Source of the DNA: a virus
Reading direction: 5' to 3' (one strand)
Virus record (IMG/VR): IMGVR_UViG_3300022920_000289
Coordinates: 1 to 39,966 of that record
Length of the DNA: 39,966 bases
Positions 1 to 7,089 of this stretch are shown here, one piece after another. Below the pieces are notes generated by a model, which saw only the letters and a list, made by a program, of their open reading frames with translations, made no database searches and was not told where the DNA came from. How positions within the stretch are numbered: the first letter of the stretch is position 1; the number at the start of each line of letters is the position of its first letter. The position numbers and the translations under genes were made by a program.

Positions 1-159
1 TACGGATTGACCATTGCCTTTGCCGCGAAGGTCAGAGATAAAATGCTTTTCATCATCGTCCCAGGCGGCTACAGCAACACCATCCTGTCCCTGCACTAGA
101 ACATCTACGTGTAGATACTTTTTGTAGTCAAATGTCGAAATGTCTTTCCAAGTAGTCAT
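1..159 (-). CDS. hypothetical protein, N-terminal part only
   Basis: The start codon lies at 157-159 and the frame stays open to the window edge, giving 53 visible residues that begin MTTWKDISTFDYKKYLHVDV. An AAGGAA ribosome-binding site sits about 7 bases upstream. The visible part is acidic and polar (WDDDEKHF) with no signal peptide or membrane segment. I recognise no family. It is preceded by a roughly 110-base intergenic region holding a promoter-like sequence, so it probably begins a transcription unit that runs out of the window. Confidence 0.7.
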   Translation of the reverse strand, partial: MTTWKDISTFDYKKYLHVDVLVQGQDGVAVAAWDDDEKHFISDLRGKGNGQSV

Positions 160-227
160 TGTGCTGTTCCTTGTTTGTTAGTGATCAGACCCTCCTGAAT
201 CTGCATCCAAGAATCTATTATTTAACT

Positions 228-265
228 TATACACTCAATGTATAGTGATTCGTTTTAAATGTCAA
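228..265 (-). promoter_or_regulatory. probable promoter with overlapping inverted repeat
   Basis: On the minus strand TTGACA (260-265) is followed after 15 bases by TATACA (239-244). The -10 region is one arm of a 6-bp inverted repeat, TATACA-N5-TGTATA (228-244), which could be an operator. The spacer is shorter than the 17 bases usual in this genome, so the assignment is tentative. It would serve the gene starting at 159. The rest of 160-268 shows nothing else recognisable. Confidence 0.4.
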
Positions 266-268
266 GTA

Positions 269-910
269 TTATTTTGCTGATTTGTAGTCGTGGTGATCGC
301 CGTGATCCCAACCCCACCAATTTATTAATCTCATTAGTGGAACGTTTTTACTTTTACCATCTAAATGTGCAAGAACATTAATAGCACTTGCATTATGGAA
401 TGAATACATTACGAACGGTGAAAGTAAGAAGCATACTAGACGTATATCAATGATTGCTAGTAATACTACGATTGTAATATGTGCGGAGAACCAATGCTTA
501 TGTACTAACTTCTGAAACTTTGAACGTGCAAAGTCTGCAATCAATCTTGGATTAATACTCTGTGGTTGCCAGTCTAAAAAGTATACACGCTTCCAGCCGA
601 TATGATGTGGCGAGTGTGGATCTTTTTCTGTATCTGTAAATTTATGATGTTGTCTATGTGATGCGCTAAATGATATAGGAGAACCTAAACCTGTACATAA
701 TGTTAAGAATGTATAGAAATAACTCTTAATGCAATCTTTGTATTTCCCGTGTGCAAAATAGAAATGCATAACATCACTACCTACAAACTTTGCCCAATAC
801 ATAGACAAAAAGAATACAGGTATTGCAACCCAAATATTAAATCCATATAATATGATACCTAATATAAGAGCTAAATGATGTGATAGAATTAATAATAAGT
901 TTTTGTTCAT
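269..910 (-). CDS. membrane fatty acid desaturase
   Basis: A 213-residue membrane protein of the fatty acid desaturase type, a di-iron enzyme that puts double bonds into acyl chains. Histidine clusters that would bind iron are visible: HFYFAHG near residue 50, HRQHH with PHSPHH near residues 86-104, and GDHHDYK at the C-terminus. Hydrophobic segments lie near residues 5-40, 65-80 and 145-170. It is shorter than typical bacterial delta-9 desaturases (about 250-300 residues). The ATG at 908-910 overlaps the stop of the upstream gene (TAATG), which fixes the start; a GTG nine bases earlier is less likely. A role in tuning host membrane fluidity during infection is inferred. Confidence 0.8.
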   Translation of the reverse strand: MNKNLLLILSHHLALILGIILYGFNIWVAIPVFFLSMYWAKFVGSDVMHFYFAHGKYKDCIKSYFYTFLTLCTGLGSPISFSASHRQHHKFTDTEKDPHSPHHIGWKRVYFLDWQPQSINPRLIADFARSKFQKLVHKHWFSAHITIVVLLAIIDIRLVCFLLSPFVMYSFHNASAINVLAHLDGKSKNVPLMRLINWWGWDHGDHHDYKSAK

Positions 911-1842
911 TAAATCCACTCAGAGATTTTACGACCGCCTGCTGGATATATTGAGAAACGTGCGCCTTTAACACCAAAGTTATCACGGTCACCTTTGTAC
1001 ATTGCCATTAGAACTGGCTCAAATTCATCTTCTAAACGCTCACCATTTGTGTGCGCAGATCCCGTAGCAACAAGTTTGTTACCTTTGAACTGTGGTTCGC
1101 CTTGAAGAATTAAGTCAACGTTTTGATGTCCACGTTCGCCACCGAAACCATTACCATAGATTGCGATACCACGCAGTTTACCATTCTGTATCTTACGTGC
1201 ATATGTTGTTGCTCTTGGAATTTCACCGTTAGTAATAGCAATAACATCTTTAGCGAACTTTAAAATTTCTTCTTTTGCTTCTGGCATGTTAGCATAAACA
1301 ATTTTCATTTCTCTATCACTCATGCCGCCCCATTGGCCAAAGTCTCTTGCTTTAGAACCTTTCTTATGTGAGATCCAAGCAACTTCATTGCCACTTGCGT
1401 CAACAGCATGGAAGTCTGATTTAGGAGTACCTTGCGTAGAAACAAACTTAGCAACAGGAACAGTCTTATCACCAATAACAAGATTGACTTCTGACTTACC
1501 TTGTTTCATTTGTTCTAGCATTTCGTTGATTTGTGTTAGTGCGGCATCTTCATCACGTGTTGAAAAGCCTGCACCCTTACCGCCAAACTCACCAGTCTTT
1601 TCTAGACCAGATAGACGAACTTGGCGTCCATCTTCTAGTGGAAAAATATCTGGGATAATGCCTTTTTTAAGATTGTCTAATAATTCAGGATCTTGCGCAA
1701 TTTTAACAGACGGCATTTCTTCACCTCTCAATGTGAAAGGTGAGCCAGTCTCAATCTTATTAATCAAAGCCTGCAGCCTTGCTGGATTTTTAAGTAAGTT
1801 TGGTCTCTGCAATGGACCTTCTGTTATCTCTGAATATTTCAT
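910..1842 (-). CDS. hypothetical phage protein (310 aa)
   Basis: A soluble 310-residue protein whose N-terminus MKYSEITEGP resembles the MK(I/Y)SEI starts of other genes in this window. I recognise no domain. Glycine-rich stretches (GEFGGKGAGF, YGNGFGGERGHQ) and a segment SDFHAVDASGNEVAWISHKKG suggest an enzyme, perhaps a nuclease, but no catalytic motif is firm. ATG at 1840-1842 is preferred; a TTG 15 bases upstream lies inside a late-promoter-like motif. There is no Shine-Dalgarno sequence, so the message may be leaderless. It overlaps the desaturase gene by one base and is probably co-transcribed with it. Confidence 0.75.
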   Translation of the reverse strand: MKYSEITEGPLQRPNLLKNPARLQALINKIETGSPFTLRGEEMPSVKIAQDPELLDNLKKGIIPDIFPLEDGRQVRLSGLEKTGEFGGKGAGFSTRDEDAALTQINEMLEQMKQGKSEVNLVIGDKTVPVAKFVSTQGTPKSDFHAVDASGNEVAWISHKKGSKARDFGQWGGMSDREMKIVYANMPEAKEEILKFAKDVIAITNGEIPRATTYARKIQNGKLRGIAIYGNGFGGERGHQNVDLILQGEPQFKGNKLVATGSAHTNGERLEDEFEPVLMAMYKGDRDNFGVKGARFSIYPAGGRKISEWI

Positions 1843-1846
1843 AATA

Positions 1847-1856
1847 CTATTTATCA
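1847..1856 (-). promoter_or_regulatory. late-promoter-like motif TGATAAATAG
   Basis: The minus strand reads TGATAAATAG, one of the recurring (T/A)GATAAATA motifs that resemble T4 late promoters (TATAAATA). The start codon at 1842 follows after only four bases, so a transcript starting 5-7 bases downstream would be leaderless. The site sits just after a terminator, as expected for a new transcription unit. Confidence 0.5.
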
Positions 1857-1893
1857 AAAAATAAACCCTTCACTAAATTAATAGCTAAGGGTT
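1856..1893 (-). terminator. rho-independent terminator
   Basis: On the minus strand a 7-bp stem AACCCTT / AAGGGTT with a 16-base loop is followed by TATTTTTT. It is oriented to stop transcription coming from the right, where the only upstream unit is the putative noncoding RNA that starts near 2262. Confidence 0.7.
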
Positions 1894-2262
1894 ATTATAA
1901 TTATTATGTGGACTAATAGAATGATTTTCAGTGTCTATTAGACAAATGTACTGGGCGTTAAAAATTTGTCTTGTTCTATGTTTTTTAAAAGGATCTATGA
2001 GCGCCTTCGGATGAACTGCCTTGTGTACAGGTTGTTCCCATATAGTATTATAATGTGATAGGGAGGATTACAGTCTACCTCCAACAACCTAGTAAGTATT
2101 TCATACGTTCAGTTGCGCCTAGTATCAAACAGTTACGTTCGAAATACGTATCTTCATGTCTCCATGCTCATACGCTGCCACTACAGCTACTAGCCAAGTT
2201 ATTGTCCTTACGAAACAACATTTCCTTGCACTATCTAACTAAAAGACCGTCGTCTTAGTTAT
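1857..2262 (-). ncRNA. putative structured noncoding RNA (~400 nt)
   Basis: This stretch has a promoter at its right end (TTGACG, 17 bases, TATATT) and a terminator at its left end, but no credible open reading frame on the minus strand. Several perfect stems occur in order of transcription: GGAGG/CCTCC (near 2060-2080), GACAAAT/ATTTGTC (about 1941-1970) and CTAATAGA/TCTATTAG (about 1913-1941), then the terminator hairpin. A TACGT/ACGTA hairpin lies near 2133-2150. It matches no RNA family I know; RNase P, 6S and tmRNA signatures are absent. A long leader or a small-peptide gene remain possible. Confidence 0.5.
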
Positions 2263-2268
2263 GTTCTT

Positions 2269-2297
2269 AATATAGCACTTCTAAAACGATTCGTCAA
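2269..2297 (-). promoter_or_regulatory. sigma-70-like promoter of the noncoding RNA
   Basis: TTGACG (2292-2297) is separated by exactly 17 bases from TATATT (2269-2274) on the minus strand. The same geometry occurs in front of the tmRNA, porin, yggX and helicase genes. Transcription would start near 2262. Confidence 0.65.
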
Positions 2298-2315
2298 GTG
2301 CTATTTTTATTTTTT

Positions 2316-2420
2316 TTAAATTAATCCTTCAGAAATTACTATTACCCAGGCTCTGGCTTCCTCTTTCGAGTAGCCCTCTTCTCTCATTCTTCTATAGATT
2401 TGTTTCCTTGTTAGTAACAT
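2316..2420 (-). CDS. small protein (34 aa) overlapping the methyltransferase end
   Basis: A 34-residue frame beginning MLLTRKQIYRRMREEGYSKE overlaps the last 29 bases of the FkbM gene in another frame and runs to a TAA at 2316-2318. The sequence is amphipathic and charged in the middle (REEGYSKEEARAW), as in small phage accessory proteins, and the length is conserved-looking rather than random. The ribosome-binding site is weak (AAAGAG just before the ATG), so translation may depend on coupling to the upstream gene. No function can be assigned. Confidence 0.5.
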   Translation of the reverse strand: MLLTRKQIYRRMREEGYSKEEARAWVIVISEGLI

Positions 2421-3135
2421 CTCTTTTTTTATAAATCACGTCAACCCAATCAGTTCTACCGGTAAGTGGGTTCTTACTAACATACCCGATATCAAACAGT
2501 TCAAAACCGAGTGGCAGAATAATACTCTCAATATCATAGAATGAATTTTGCTTTTTATATAAGTCATAAAACATTAATTCAGTTACTATGATGTTAGTAT
2601 TATTTAGAACATTTATGCCACCAGCAAGAATTTCTGGTTCGCTACCTTGAGTATCCATCTTTAACATATCAATATGCGTGATATTGTTTTCAGTTGCCCA
2701 TGTATCTAATGTCTTACTTTGTACTGAAATCTTTTCATTGTCTAAGAAGTTACTGTGTGATGCCTCTGGCTTATTAATAGCAATACTGTCTTTGCTGTTC
2801 TCATTTAATTCATAAAAGCTACTAAGCATAGGTTGATGTTGATTAACATTAAATTCACGTTGTTCATCTTTATCTCCCAACGCTGTATTGTATGTGTGTG
2901 CATCATCATAATACTTTGCTATTTCTTTTAGTTCATCGTAATGTTCTGGTACTGGTTCGATACAATGCATTTGTGCTGTTGGGAATATTTTCTTAACCCG
3001 TGATAGCGTCTGTCCGACATTAGCACCTACATCTACGATTACTGGAGTATCTGATGTGATTAAATGTTGTAACACTTTCTTAGTATCGAAGTTAGCAAGA
3101 TAGTCTTCTGTACGTTCTTTACTTGATTTATACAC
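2392..3135 (-). CDS. FkbM-family methyltransferase
   Basis: A 247-residue SAM-dependent methyltransferase of the FkbM type, which O-methylates sugars or small metabolites. The SAM-binding glycine motif VDVGANVGQT lies near residues 35-44, the acidic adenosine contact CIEPVPEH near 59, and the FkbM hallmark LKMDTQGSEPEIL near 157-170. It overlaps the next upstream gene by 8 bases and belongs to the cassette 2392-6194. Substrates in phages are usually unknown; virion or cell-surface glycans are plausible. Confidence 0.85.
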   Translation of the reverse strand: MYKSSKERTEDYLANFDTKKVLQHLITSDTPVIVDVGANVGQTLSRVKKIFPTAQMHCIEPVPEHYDELKEIAKYYDDAHTYNTALGDKDEQREFNVNQHQPMLSSFYELNENSKDSIAINKPEASHSNFLDNEKISVQSKTLDTWATENNITHIDMLKMDTQGSEPEILAGGINVLNNTNIIVTELMFYDLYKKQNSFYDIESIILPLGFELFDIGYVSKNPLTGRTDWVDVIYKKRDVTNKETNL

Positions 3136-3643
3136 TGTCCCATCCTTTTTCCGCTAACATTACAATTGCTGTTCTTCGAATATCAGTCAATCCTTTAGCA
3201 TCAAAATCATGCCACGTATCATCTTTACGAATAAATCCGTTACCACCATTTGGAATCCAATCAGTTGTCTTAACTAATGTTTGTTGATCTTTAGTATAGA
3301 GTTGTGTTCCAGTGCCTTGATCTGAGATAGCCATTACAAACGTTACCCACTTCTTTGGGTTGTCTGCATGTATTTTATTATACGCCCAACCTGGTTTGAT
3401 AGCATCTAATTGTACTGTAATTTCATGTTCTACTAATGCACCATATTTGATTTCATCTAGTAACTTATACATTGCTCTTGCGAGTATATCATGTACATAA
3501 CCAGAACGTAACACATTCATAGTTCTATCAGATACAACTGGTTGACTTTCTGCATATATCTTTACAGAGTTAAAATCTGATGGGTCTAAGAAATCGTGTA
3601 CTTCAAAATGGTCCCATGGTTCACTGTGTCGGATTACTTTCAT
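3128..3643 (-). CDS. 2-oxoglutarate/Fe(II) oxygenase-like protein
   Basis: A 171-residue protein with the spacing of a small double-stranded beta-helix dioxygenase: an iron-binding HxD (IHADNPKKWVTF, near residues 92-103), a distal histidine (DTWHDF, near 141-146) and a basic residue pair shortly after (RRTAIVML, near 155-162) that would bind 2-oxoglutarate. It overlaps its neighbours by 4 and 8 bases and lies beside a second protein of the same kind, suggesting paired hydroxylases in one pathway. The substrate is unknown. Confidence 0.65.
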   Translation of the reverse strand: MKVIRHSEPWDHFEVHDFLDPSDFNSVKIYAESQPVVSDRTMNVLRSGYVHDILARAMYKLLDEIKYGALVEHEITVQLDAIKPGWAYNKIHADNPKKWVTFVMAISDQGTGTQLYTKDQQTLVKTTDWIPNGGNGFIRKDDTWHDFDAKGLTDIRRTAIVMLAEKGWDSV

Positions 3644-4209
3644 ACTAGCACCGTGTTATCTCTCCAAGTATCGTCTACATAATTTACAATAAGACTTATT
3701 CTTCGTTCTAGCAGAGGATTTAATCCATGCAATTCACGTGCTGTATTAGCAAAGAACCAGCCGTTACCTGACGTAGCTGACGTATTTTGTTTATTAAATG
3801 ACGTGCTTACTGAACTGTCACTTAAATATAATTGTAATGTAAATAGTTTTGCTTTATCATCGTAATGATTATGCAACCAGCTTCCTGCTTCATCTTTGCA
3901 CAACTCAATACGAGTACGACATGCACTATAGTCAACTCCAGTTATATCAGAGAATACTTCTTTTGTTTTGGGTGCATCAAATATCCGACATGTATCCCTA
4001 AAAGATTTGGCATTGTATTTGTTCATCCAAATACGATAATGTTTATCTGTGCGCATACCTTCGATCTTTCCCCAATTAAACATATAACTGGCTAAGGAAA
4101 TTCTTTGCGCAAGACTATCATCGATAACTTTCTCAAATGTATAGAAATCGAAACTAGCATGTGGCATCTTTCTATAGTTAAGTAGCTCTAACGTTTGTAT
4201 ATCTGCCAT
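3640..4209 (-). CDS. 2-oxoglutarate/Fe(II) oxygenase family protein
   Basis: A 189-residue protein resembling the prolyl-hydroxylase-like Fe(II)/2-oxoglutarate oxygenases common in marine T4-like phages. The metal site is read as SWLHNHYDDKAKLFTLQLYL (near residues 111-130) with a distal histidine in TARELHGLNP (near 158-167), followed by RRISLIVNYV with the cosubstrate-binding arginine. Overlaps of 4 bases downstream and 22 upstream indicate translational coupling. Its substrate, protein or small molecule, cannot be read from the sequence. Confidence 0.7.
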   Translation of the reverse strand: MADIQTLELLNYRKMPHASFDFYTFEKVIDDSLAQRISLASYMFNWGKIEGMRTDKHYRIWMNKYNAKSFRDTCRIFDAPKTKEVFSDITGVDYSACRTRIELCKDEAGSWLHNHYDDKAKLFTLQLYLSDSSVSTSFNKQNTSATSGNGWFFANTARELHGLNPLLERRISLIVNYVDDTWRDNTVLV

Positions 4210-4916
4210 TCTTCATTAACCCTTTCTACTGTTGGTCTGTCGCATACATACACAATATCTTTCTTCAATTGATACCATCTAGGAGGGTCGTATAACGTAG
4301 GGTTTCCAAGTTCTGCTGATGGATTATCAGTAAGTTCTTTGTATGTCACATTACGTCCTGCTGGTCTGCGTATAGTGTTAGGACCGTTTATAGTCGTATT
4401 TATTAATACCACTAACCCGTCGATTGAGAACTCAATATCTGTAATAGATTTAAATTCTAAATGAGGATAATCTTCTCGTATGGTTCCCTTATAATCAGTT
4501 ACCATACCAATTACGGTATCAGTATAATATTCACTGAACAGTAAGCGTGTGTTTCCCGGATGCGTTCCCCATTTCGATGTTTCAAAATAATTAAGACTTA
4601 ATGGGTTTTTAATTTTAACTCCACTGCTTAAATCACTTAATATATAATCTAATGAATTAATCTTTTCTAAGTCTCGGTGAGTTAAGTCAGTATCGTTGCT
4701 GTATACAGTATTACGATCTTTAAATAAATTATTAACTTCATCTAAGATACATTGATTAATATCACGTTGAAAAAAGTTGTCGTTTATTTGTTTTAGTGTC
4801 CCAGAAAATATATAAGTTTTAGTCCCTAGAAAATCATCAATTGCTTGTACAACCTGCACAAACGATTCGTAATCTTTTAATTCATATTGATGTGGTATGT
4901 TATTAATCGTAATCAT
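4188..4916 (-). CDS. hypothetical protein (242 aa)
   Basis: A soluble 242-residue protein with no family I recognise. The central stretch [17 protein letters not shown] is the most distinctive and could be a conserved core. There is no signal peptide or membrane helix. It overlaps the ferredoxin gene upstream by 14 bases and the oxygenase gene downstream by 22 bases, so it is embedded in the redox cassette and may act with it. Confidence 0.7.
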   Translation of the reverse strand: MITINNIPHQYELKDYESFVQVVQAIDDFLGTKTYIFSGTLKQINDNFFQRDINQCILDEVNNLFKDRNTVYSNDTDLTHRDLEKINSLDYILSDLSSGVKIKNPLSLNYFETSKWGTHPGNTRLLFSEYYTDTVIGMVTDYKGTIREDYPHLEFKSITDIEFSIDGLVVLINTTINGPNTIRRPAGRNVTYKELTDNPSAELGNPTLYDPPRWYQLKKDIVYVCDRPTVERVNEEWQIYKR

Positions 4917-5241
4917 CTAGTAATTCTGTTTTATCTCCGGTGTATCCTTTTGCAGGATTCATATCATCTGCGCCTGGAAGTGGATCTTTTTTCTCAACAA
5001 TTACAGGCCACATTTCTCCGTACTTAGTATTAATATCAAACAGCCTCTGTGTGAACAGCGGAGATGTATCTGGAATGATAGCTTCTGCTGGACATTCTGG
5101 TTCACATACTCCACAATCAATACATTCATCTGTGTTAATTACTAGTGTTTCTTCGCCTTCATAAAAGCAATCCACTGGACAAACCTCTACGCAATCTGTA
5201 TATTTACATTTAATGCAATCTTGTGTTACTACATATGTCAT
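4903..5241 (-). CDS. fdxA: 7Fe ferredoxin, FdxA type
   Basis: A 112-residue ferredoxin carrying one [3Fe-4S] and one [4Fe-4S] cluster. The N-terminus [17 protein letters not shown] with CVEVCPVDC and then [12 protein letters not shown] is the pattern of Azotobacter ferredoxin I and alphaproteobacterial FdxA. The C-terminal region includes the family's typical [12 protein letters not shown]. It is a soluble one-electron carrier. Between an SGNH-type gene and two Fe(II) oxygenase-like genes, it could supply electrons to those oxygenases or to the radical SAM enzyme at 25.3 kb, but this is inference. Confidence 0.93.
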   Translation of the reverse strand: MTYVVTQDCIKCKYTDCVEVCPVDCFYEGEETLVINTDECIDCGVCEPECPAEAIIPDTSPLFTQRLFDINTKYGEMWPVIVEKKDPLPGADDMNPAKGYTGDKTELLDDYD

Positions 5242-6194
5242 ATTAAAAATTCATCCTTTTCTTCAATTAAACGCATAAACGCTAATGCTGTACTAGTCAT
5301 ATAATACGGAGATGGATGACTCATATCGTATGCCACTCCTTTAAGTCTCAATAATGGCCTCTTAGGGCCTTGGAATAATTGTTTATCAGCATATGACGGA
5401 GTCGTGAACAAATGTTTGATCATTCCGGTTGTGTCAATTCTATACATTTTAAGATTATAATTATTCTTTAGTTTCGCAAAATTAGATATTGTATGTCTAA
5501 ATATTTCTCTTGTTTTATCTTCTGCCAACAAACGCTTTTGATGATCATGGTTTACTTTAGAACCACCAACAGATTGGGTATTATGTAGAATGATTGACCC
5601 ATATCCGTCATAATTTTGCTTGCCGGGTCCCGGTGTACCTTTAATTAACATTTCGATACGAGGATGTAACCAACCTAGTATCAATACTGCTTTAGGAGCG
5701 CAACCAAAATGTTTTAGCCAACTATCTAATATTCTATATGATGCTTGAATTGAGCCGCCTGGTACTCCCAAGTTTAGAGTTTTAATTCCAGTGCGTTCTT
5801 CTATTACGCTAGGCCATGTCTGACATGACGGAATACCAACCCCATATGTAAAACTACAACCCAAACATACATACATATTTTTCCATTGACTCTTCGTTAT
5901 TTTTTCCATATCATCAAAGTGTGGATTGATTCTAAATTCAAAATTGTTACACTGTAGGTCTAGTTCCGTATGAACACTATGGCTGATATCCCACCAAGCA
6001 TTAGGATTAGATATCTCACCATTAAACAAATAGTTACATTCTGCAGCAGTGAGTAATTCTTTAGCTTTTTCTTTTAGAAAATAAAATTCTCCAAAACGAC
6101 CACGATGGTAAGCGTTTCTGTTGCCTGTAAAAACTGCTCCGTATGCTGCTCTATCATCAAATCTATCATAATTAGCAGAAATATAATTACTCAT
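5238..6194 (-). CDS. SGNH/GDSL-type hydrolase-like protein
   Basis: A 318-residue protein with SGNH hydrolase blocks: [11 protein letters not shown] (block I serine, about residue 114), [14 protein letters not shown] (block II glycine, about 144-157) and a C-terminal MSHPSPYYM that can supply the histidine. Such enzymes are esterases or acyltransferases acting on lipids or acetylated sugars. No signal peptide is seen. It begins just after a terminator and overlaps fdxA by 4 bases, so it leads the cassette. A second SGNH protein lies at 9.0-10.0 kb. Confidence 0.65.
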   Translation of the reverse strand: MSNYISANYDRFDDRAAYGAVFTGNRNAYHRGRFGEFYFLKEKAKELLTAAECNYLFNGEISNPNAWWDISHSVHTELDLQCNNFEFRINPHFDDMEKITKSQWKNMYVCLGCSFTYGVGIPSCQTWPSVIEERTGIKTLNLGVPGGSIQASYRILDSWLKHFGCAPKAVLILGWLHPRIEMLIKGTPGPGKQNYDGYGSIILHNTQSVGGSKVNHDHQKRLLAEDKTREIFRHTISNFAKLKNNYNLKMYRIDTTGMIKHLFTTPSYADKQLFQGPKRPLLRLKGVAYDMSHPSPYYMTSTALAFMRLIEEKDEFLI

Positions 6195-6210
6195 TAATTC
6201 GTTTCTCTTT

Positions 6211-6242
6211 TAAAAATGGGAGACCCAATATAGGATCTCCCA
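6211..6242 (-). terminator. rho-independent terminator
   Basis: On the minus strand TGGGAGATCC / GGGTCTCCCA forms a near-perfect stem with a 6-base loop followed by TTTTTA. It lies seven bases after the stop of the 118-aa gene and closes that unit before the cassette 2392-6194. Confidence 0.8.
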
Positions 6243-6248
6243 TAATAA

Positions 6249-6605
6249 TTATTTACCCTTGTTTACGAAATCGTAAAACTGGCGTGCAGTTTCTAGTACT
6301 TGTTCTGAACCTGGGAATGCAGGCATTTCAACTTTAGTTACTACTTCATCATGCTCTTTTCGAACTGATGTTTCTAGTGCGCCTATTTTAGCATAGTAAT
6401 CTTGCCATAGTTGATTTTGTGCCATTTCTAGCATCTGTGTACGAATTTCATAACCATTCTTGTTGAATGATACTTTAGGCAATGCTGGTGCATTTGGTAC
6501 CATTTTTGATAATGCATCTGTAAATGCTTCTGGCTTCAAGCCAGTATTCTTATATAGTTCGCTGAGTTTTTCAGCCATTTCTGTCATTTGTTTTGTATCG
6601 AACAT
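6249..6605 (-). CDS. hypothetical phasin-like helical protein (118 aa)
   Basis: A 118-residue mostly helical protein with an excellent ribosome-binding site (AAAGGAGAACAAAATG). The amphipathic C-terminal half (QNQLWQDYYAKIGALETSVRK and ETARQFYDFV) resembles phasins or polyhydroxyalkanoate-associated proteins, but the similarity is weak and not diagnostic. It is a single-gene unit between the tmRNA upstream and a terminator downstream and could be cotranscribed with the tmRNA. Confidence 0.7.
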   Translation of the reverse strand: MFDTKQMTEMAEKLSELYKNTGLKPEAFTDALSKMVPNAPALPKVSFNKNGYEIRTQMLEMAQNQLWQDYYAKIGALETSVRKEHDEVVTKVEMPAFPGSEQVLETARQFYDFVNKGK

Positions 6606-6688
6606 TTTGTTCTCCTTTATGTGTGTGTGTTTGTGTGTATTGTAACTTTTCTGTTGCTAGGTAAGTCACCAACCCCCACGTGCTTAAA

Positions 6689-6730
6689 TTAAGCCGCTAA
6701 TGCCATTTCTGGCGCTTTATTTGCGTTTGC
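6689..6730 (-). other. tmRNA proteolysis-tag reading frame
   Basis: From the resume codon GCA (6728-6730) the frame reads ANANKAPEMALAA and stops with TAA at 6689-6691. The ending ALAA and the start AN are the hallmarks of ssrA degradation tags recognised by ClpXP and SspB; the charged alanine would give AANANKAPEMALAA. The tag is intact, which argues that the RNA is functional. Confidence 0.93.
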
Positions 6731-6821
6731 AATTAAAAAGTTTATTCGCGGTAACGGCGCTTATATCCCGGTAACTCCATTCATCTATCTTGTCAGTCGA
6801 TCCTAGTTCAGCCCCATTAAA

Positions 6822-6893
6822 AAACACACTGAGGAATCGAACCTCATTTCTAGAATAGTACCATACAACAGGAGCGCGGCCTGCTAGTGTGCT
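6822..6893 (-). tRNA. tRNA-like element inside the tmRNA intervening segment
   Basis: A 72-base element lies between the encoded CCA of the tmRNA acceptor half (three bases away) and the GGGG of the coding half (six bases away). It has a 7-bp acceptor stem AGCACAC/GTGTGTT and a canonical T arm TGAGG-TTCGATT-CCTCA; GCAG/CTGT could be a D stem. The D loop lacks GG and the anticodon arm is irregular (I cannot form five clean pairs with a U33), so the isoacceptor is not assigned. No CCA is encoded. It may be degenerate, or a decoy that recruits RNase P and RNase Z to cut out the intervening segment. Confidence 0.6.
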
Positions 6894-6964
6894 TATTGGT
6901 GGAGCTGCGCGGTACTGCCCCGCGGTCCTGTCCAATCGTCAAATCACTTCAACGTTACATTCTA

Positions 6965-6993
6965 TTTATAACATATTTTGAGAGTGATGTCAA
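6965..6993 (-). promoter_or_regulatory. strong sigma-70 promoter of the tmRNA
   Basis: TTGACA (6988-6993), a 17-base spacer and TATAAA (6965-6970) form a near-consensus promoter. The -10 is embedded in TTATAAATAG, so it also resembles the T4 late element. It is nearly identical to the promoter at 7394-7422 because both lie in the 117-bp duplication. Confidence 0.85.
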
Positions 6994-7020
6994 CAAAAAA
7001 AGGGAGCCTAAGCTCCCTTT
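6994..7020 (-). terminator. rho-independent terminator (copy A)
   Basis: AAAGGGAGC-TTAG-GCTCCCTTT followed by a T run on the minus strand. It is a duplicate of the porin terminator at 7424-7448 and here ends the transcript carrying the 51-aa ORF. Confidence 0.85.
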
Positions 7021-7064
7021 AGTTAATTCTTATTGTATTCTAAATTAGAATGCGAATGTTGCTT

Positions 7065-7089
7065 CACCAGTCGATCCTATTTCGACCCC
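7065..7089 (-). other. truncated second tmRNA 5' half
   Basis: The minus strand reads GGGGTCG-AAATAGGATCGACTGG, matching the functional 5' half at 6815 (GGGGCTG-AACTAGGATCGACTG) except for a few bases, then breaks off into the duplicated porin tail. No tag frame follows. The acceptor bases TCG instead of CTG are matched by CGACTCC upstream (7249-7255 and 7360-7366), so this is a diverged, base-pair-conserving version, not random similarity. Confidence 0.75.

Larger units (their letters stand above)
6642..6956 (-). ncRNA. ssrA: permuted two-piece tmRNA (alphaproteobacterial type)
   Basis: tmRNA rescues stalled ribosomes and tags nascent peptides. Here the halves are in circularly permuted order: the 3' acceptor half comes first (about 6897-6956, ending CAGCTCC-A-CCA), then an intervening segment, then the 5' half starting GGGGCTG (6809-6815) with the D-like region AACTAGGATCGACTG and the tag frame. 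GGGGCTG pairs with CAGCTCC over 7 bp and includes the G3-U70 wobble that specifies alanine. The T-like arm is CGCGG-GGCAGTA-CCGCG, lacking a TTC loop as in alphaproteobacterial tmRNAs. GTAAC near the acceptor 5' end can pair with GTTAC at 6642-6646, suggesting the outer ends of the two pieces. The mature ends are estimates. Confidence 0.92.
6947..7063 (-). repeat. 117-bp direct repeat, copy A (porin tail, terminator, promoter)
   Basis: Nearly identical to 7376-7491. In minus-strand order it holds the last codons of the porin gene (ATFAF and stop, now a pseudogene scrap), the GGGAGC/GCTCCC terminator, the TTGACA-17-TATAAA promoter and the sequence GTAACGTTGAAG. The few mismatches are scattered in the promoter spacer and flanks. 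It abuts the remnant tmRNA 5' sequence at 7065-7089, marking a recombination joint. Confidence 0.9.

Noticed and set aside
910-1857. TTG start at 1857 for the 310-aa protein
   Set aside because: That codon lies inside the TGATAAATAG motif; ATG at 1842 is more natural and gives the MKYSEI start.
2055-2258. 67-aa plus-strand frame
   Set aside because: Composition is unlike a protein, there is no ribosome site, and it is antisense to the predicted structured RNA with its own promoter and terminator.
6249-6605. Naming the 118-aa gene a phasin
   Set aside because: Only a loose helical similarity is visible; kept as hypothetical.
6717-6935. 72-aa minus-strand frame in the RNA island
   Set aside because: It reads straight through the tmRNA acceptor and coding halves and the nested tRNA-like element; the RNA explanation is far stronger and no ribosome site precedes it.
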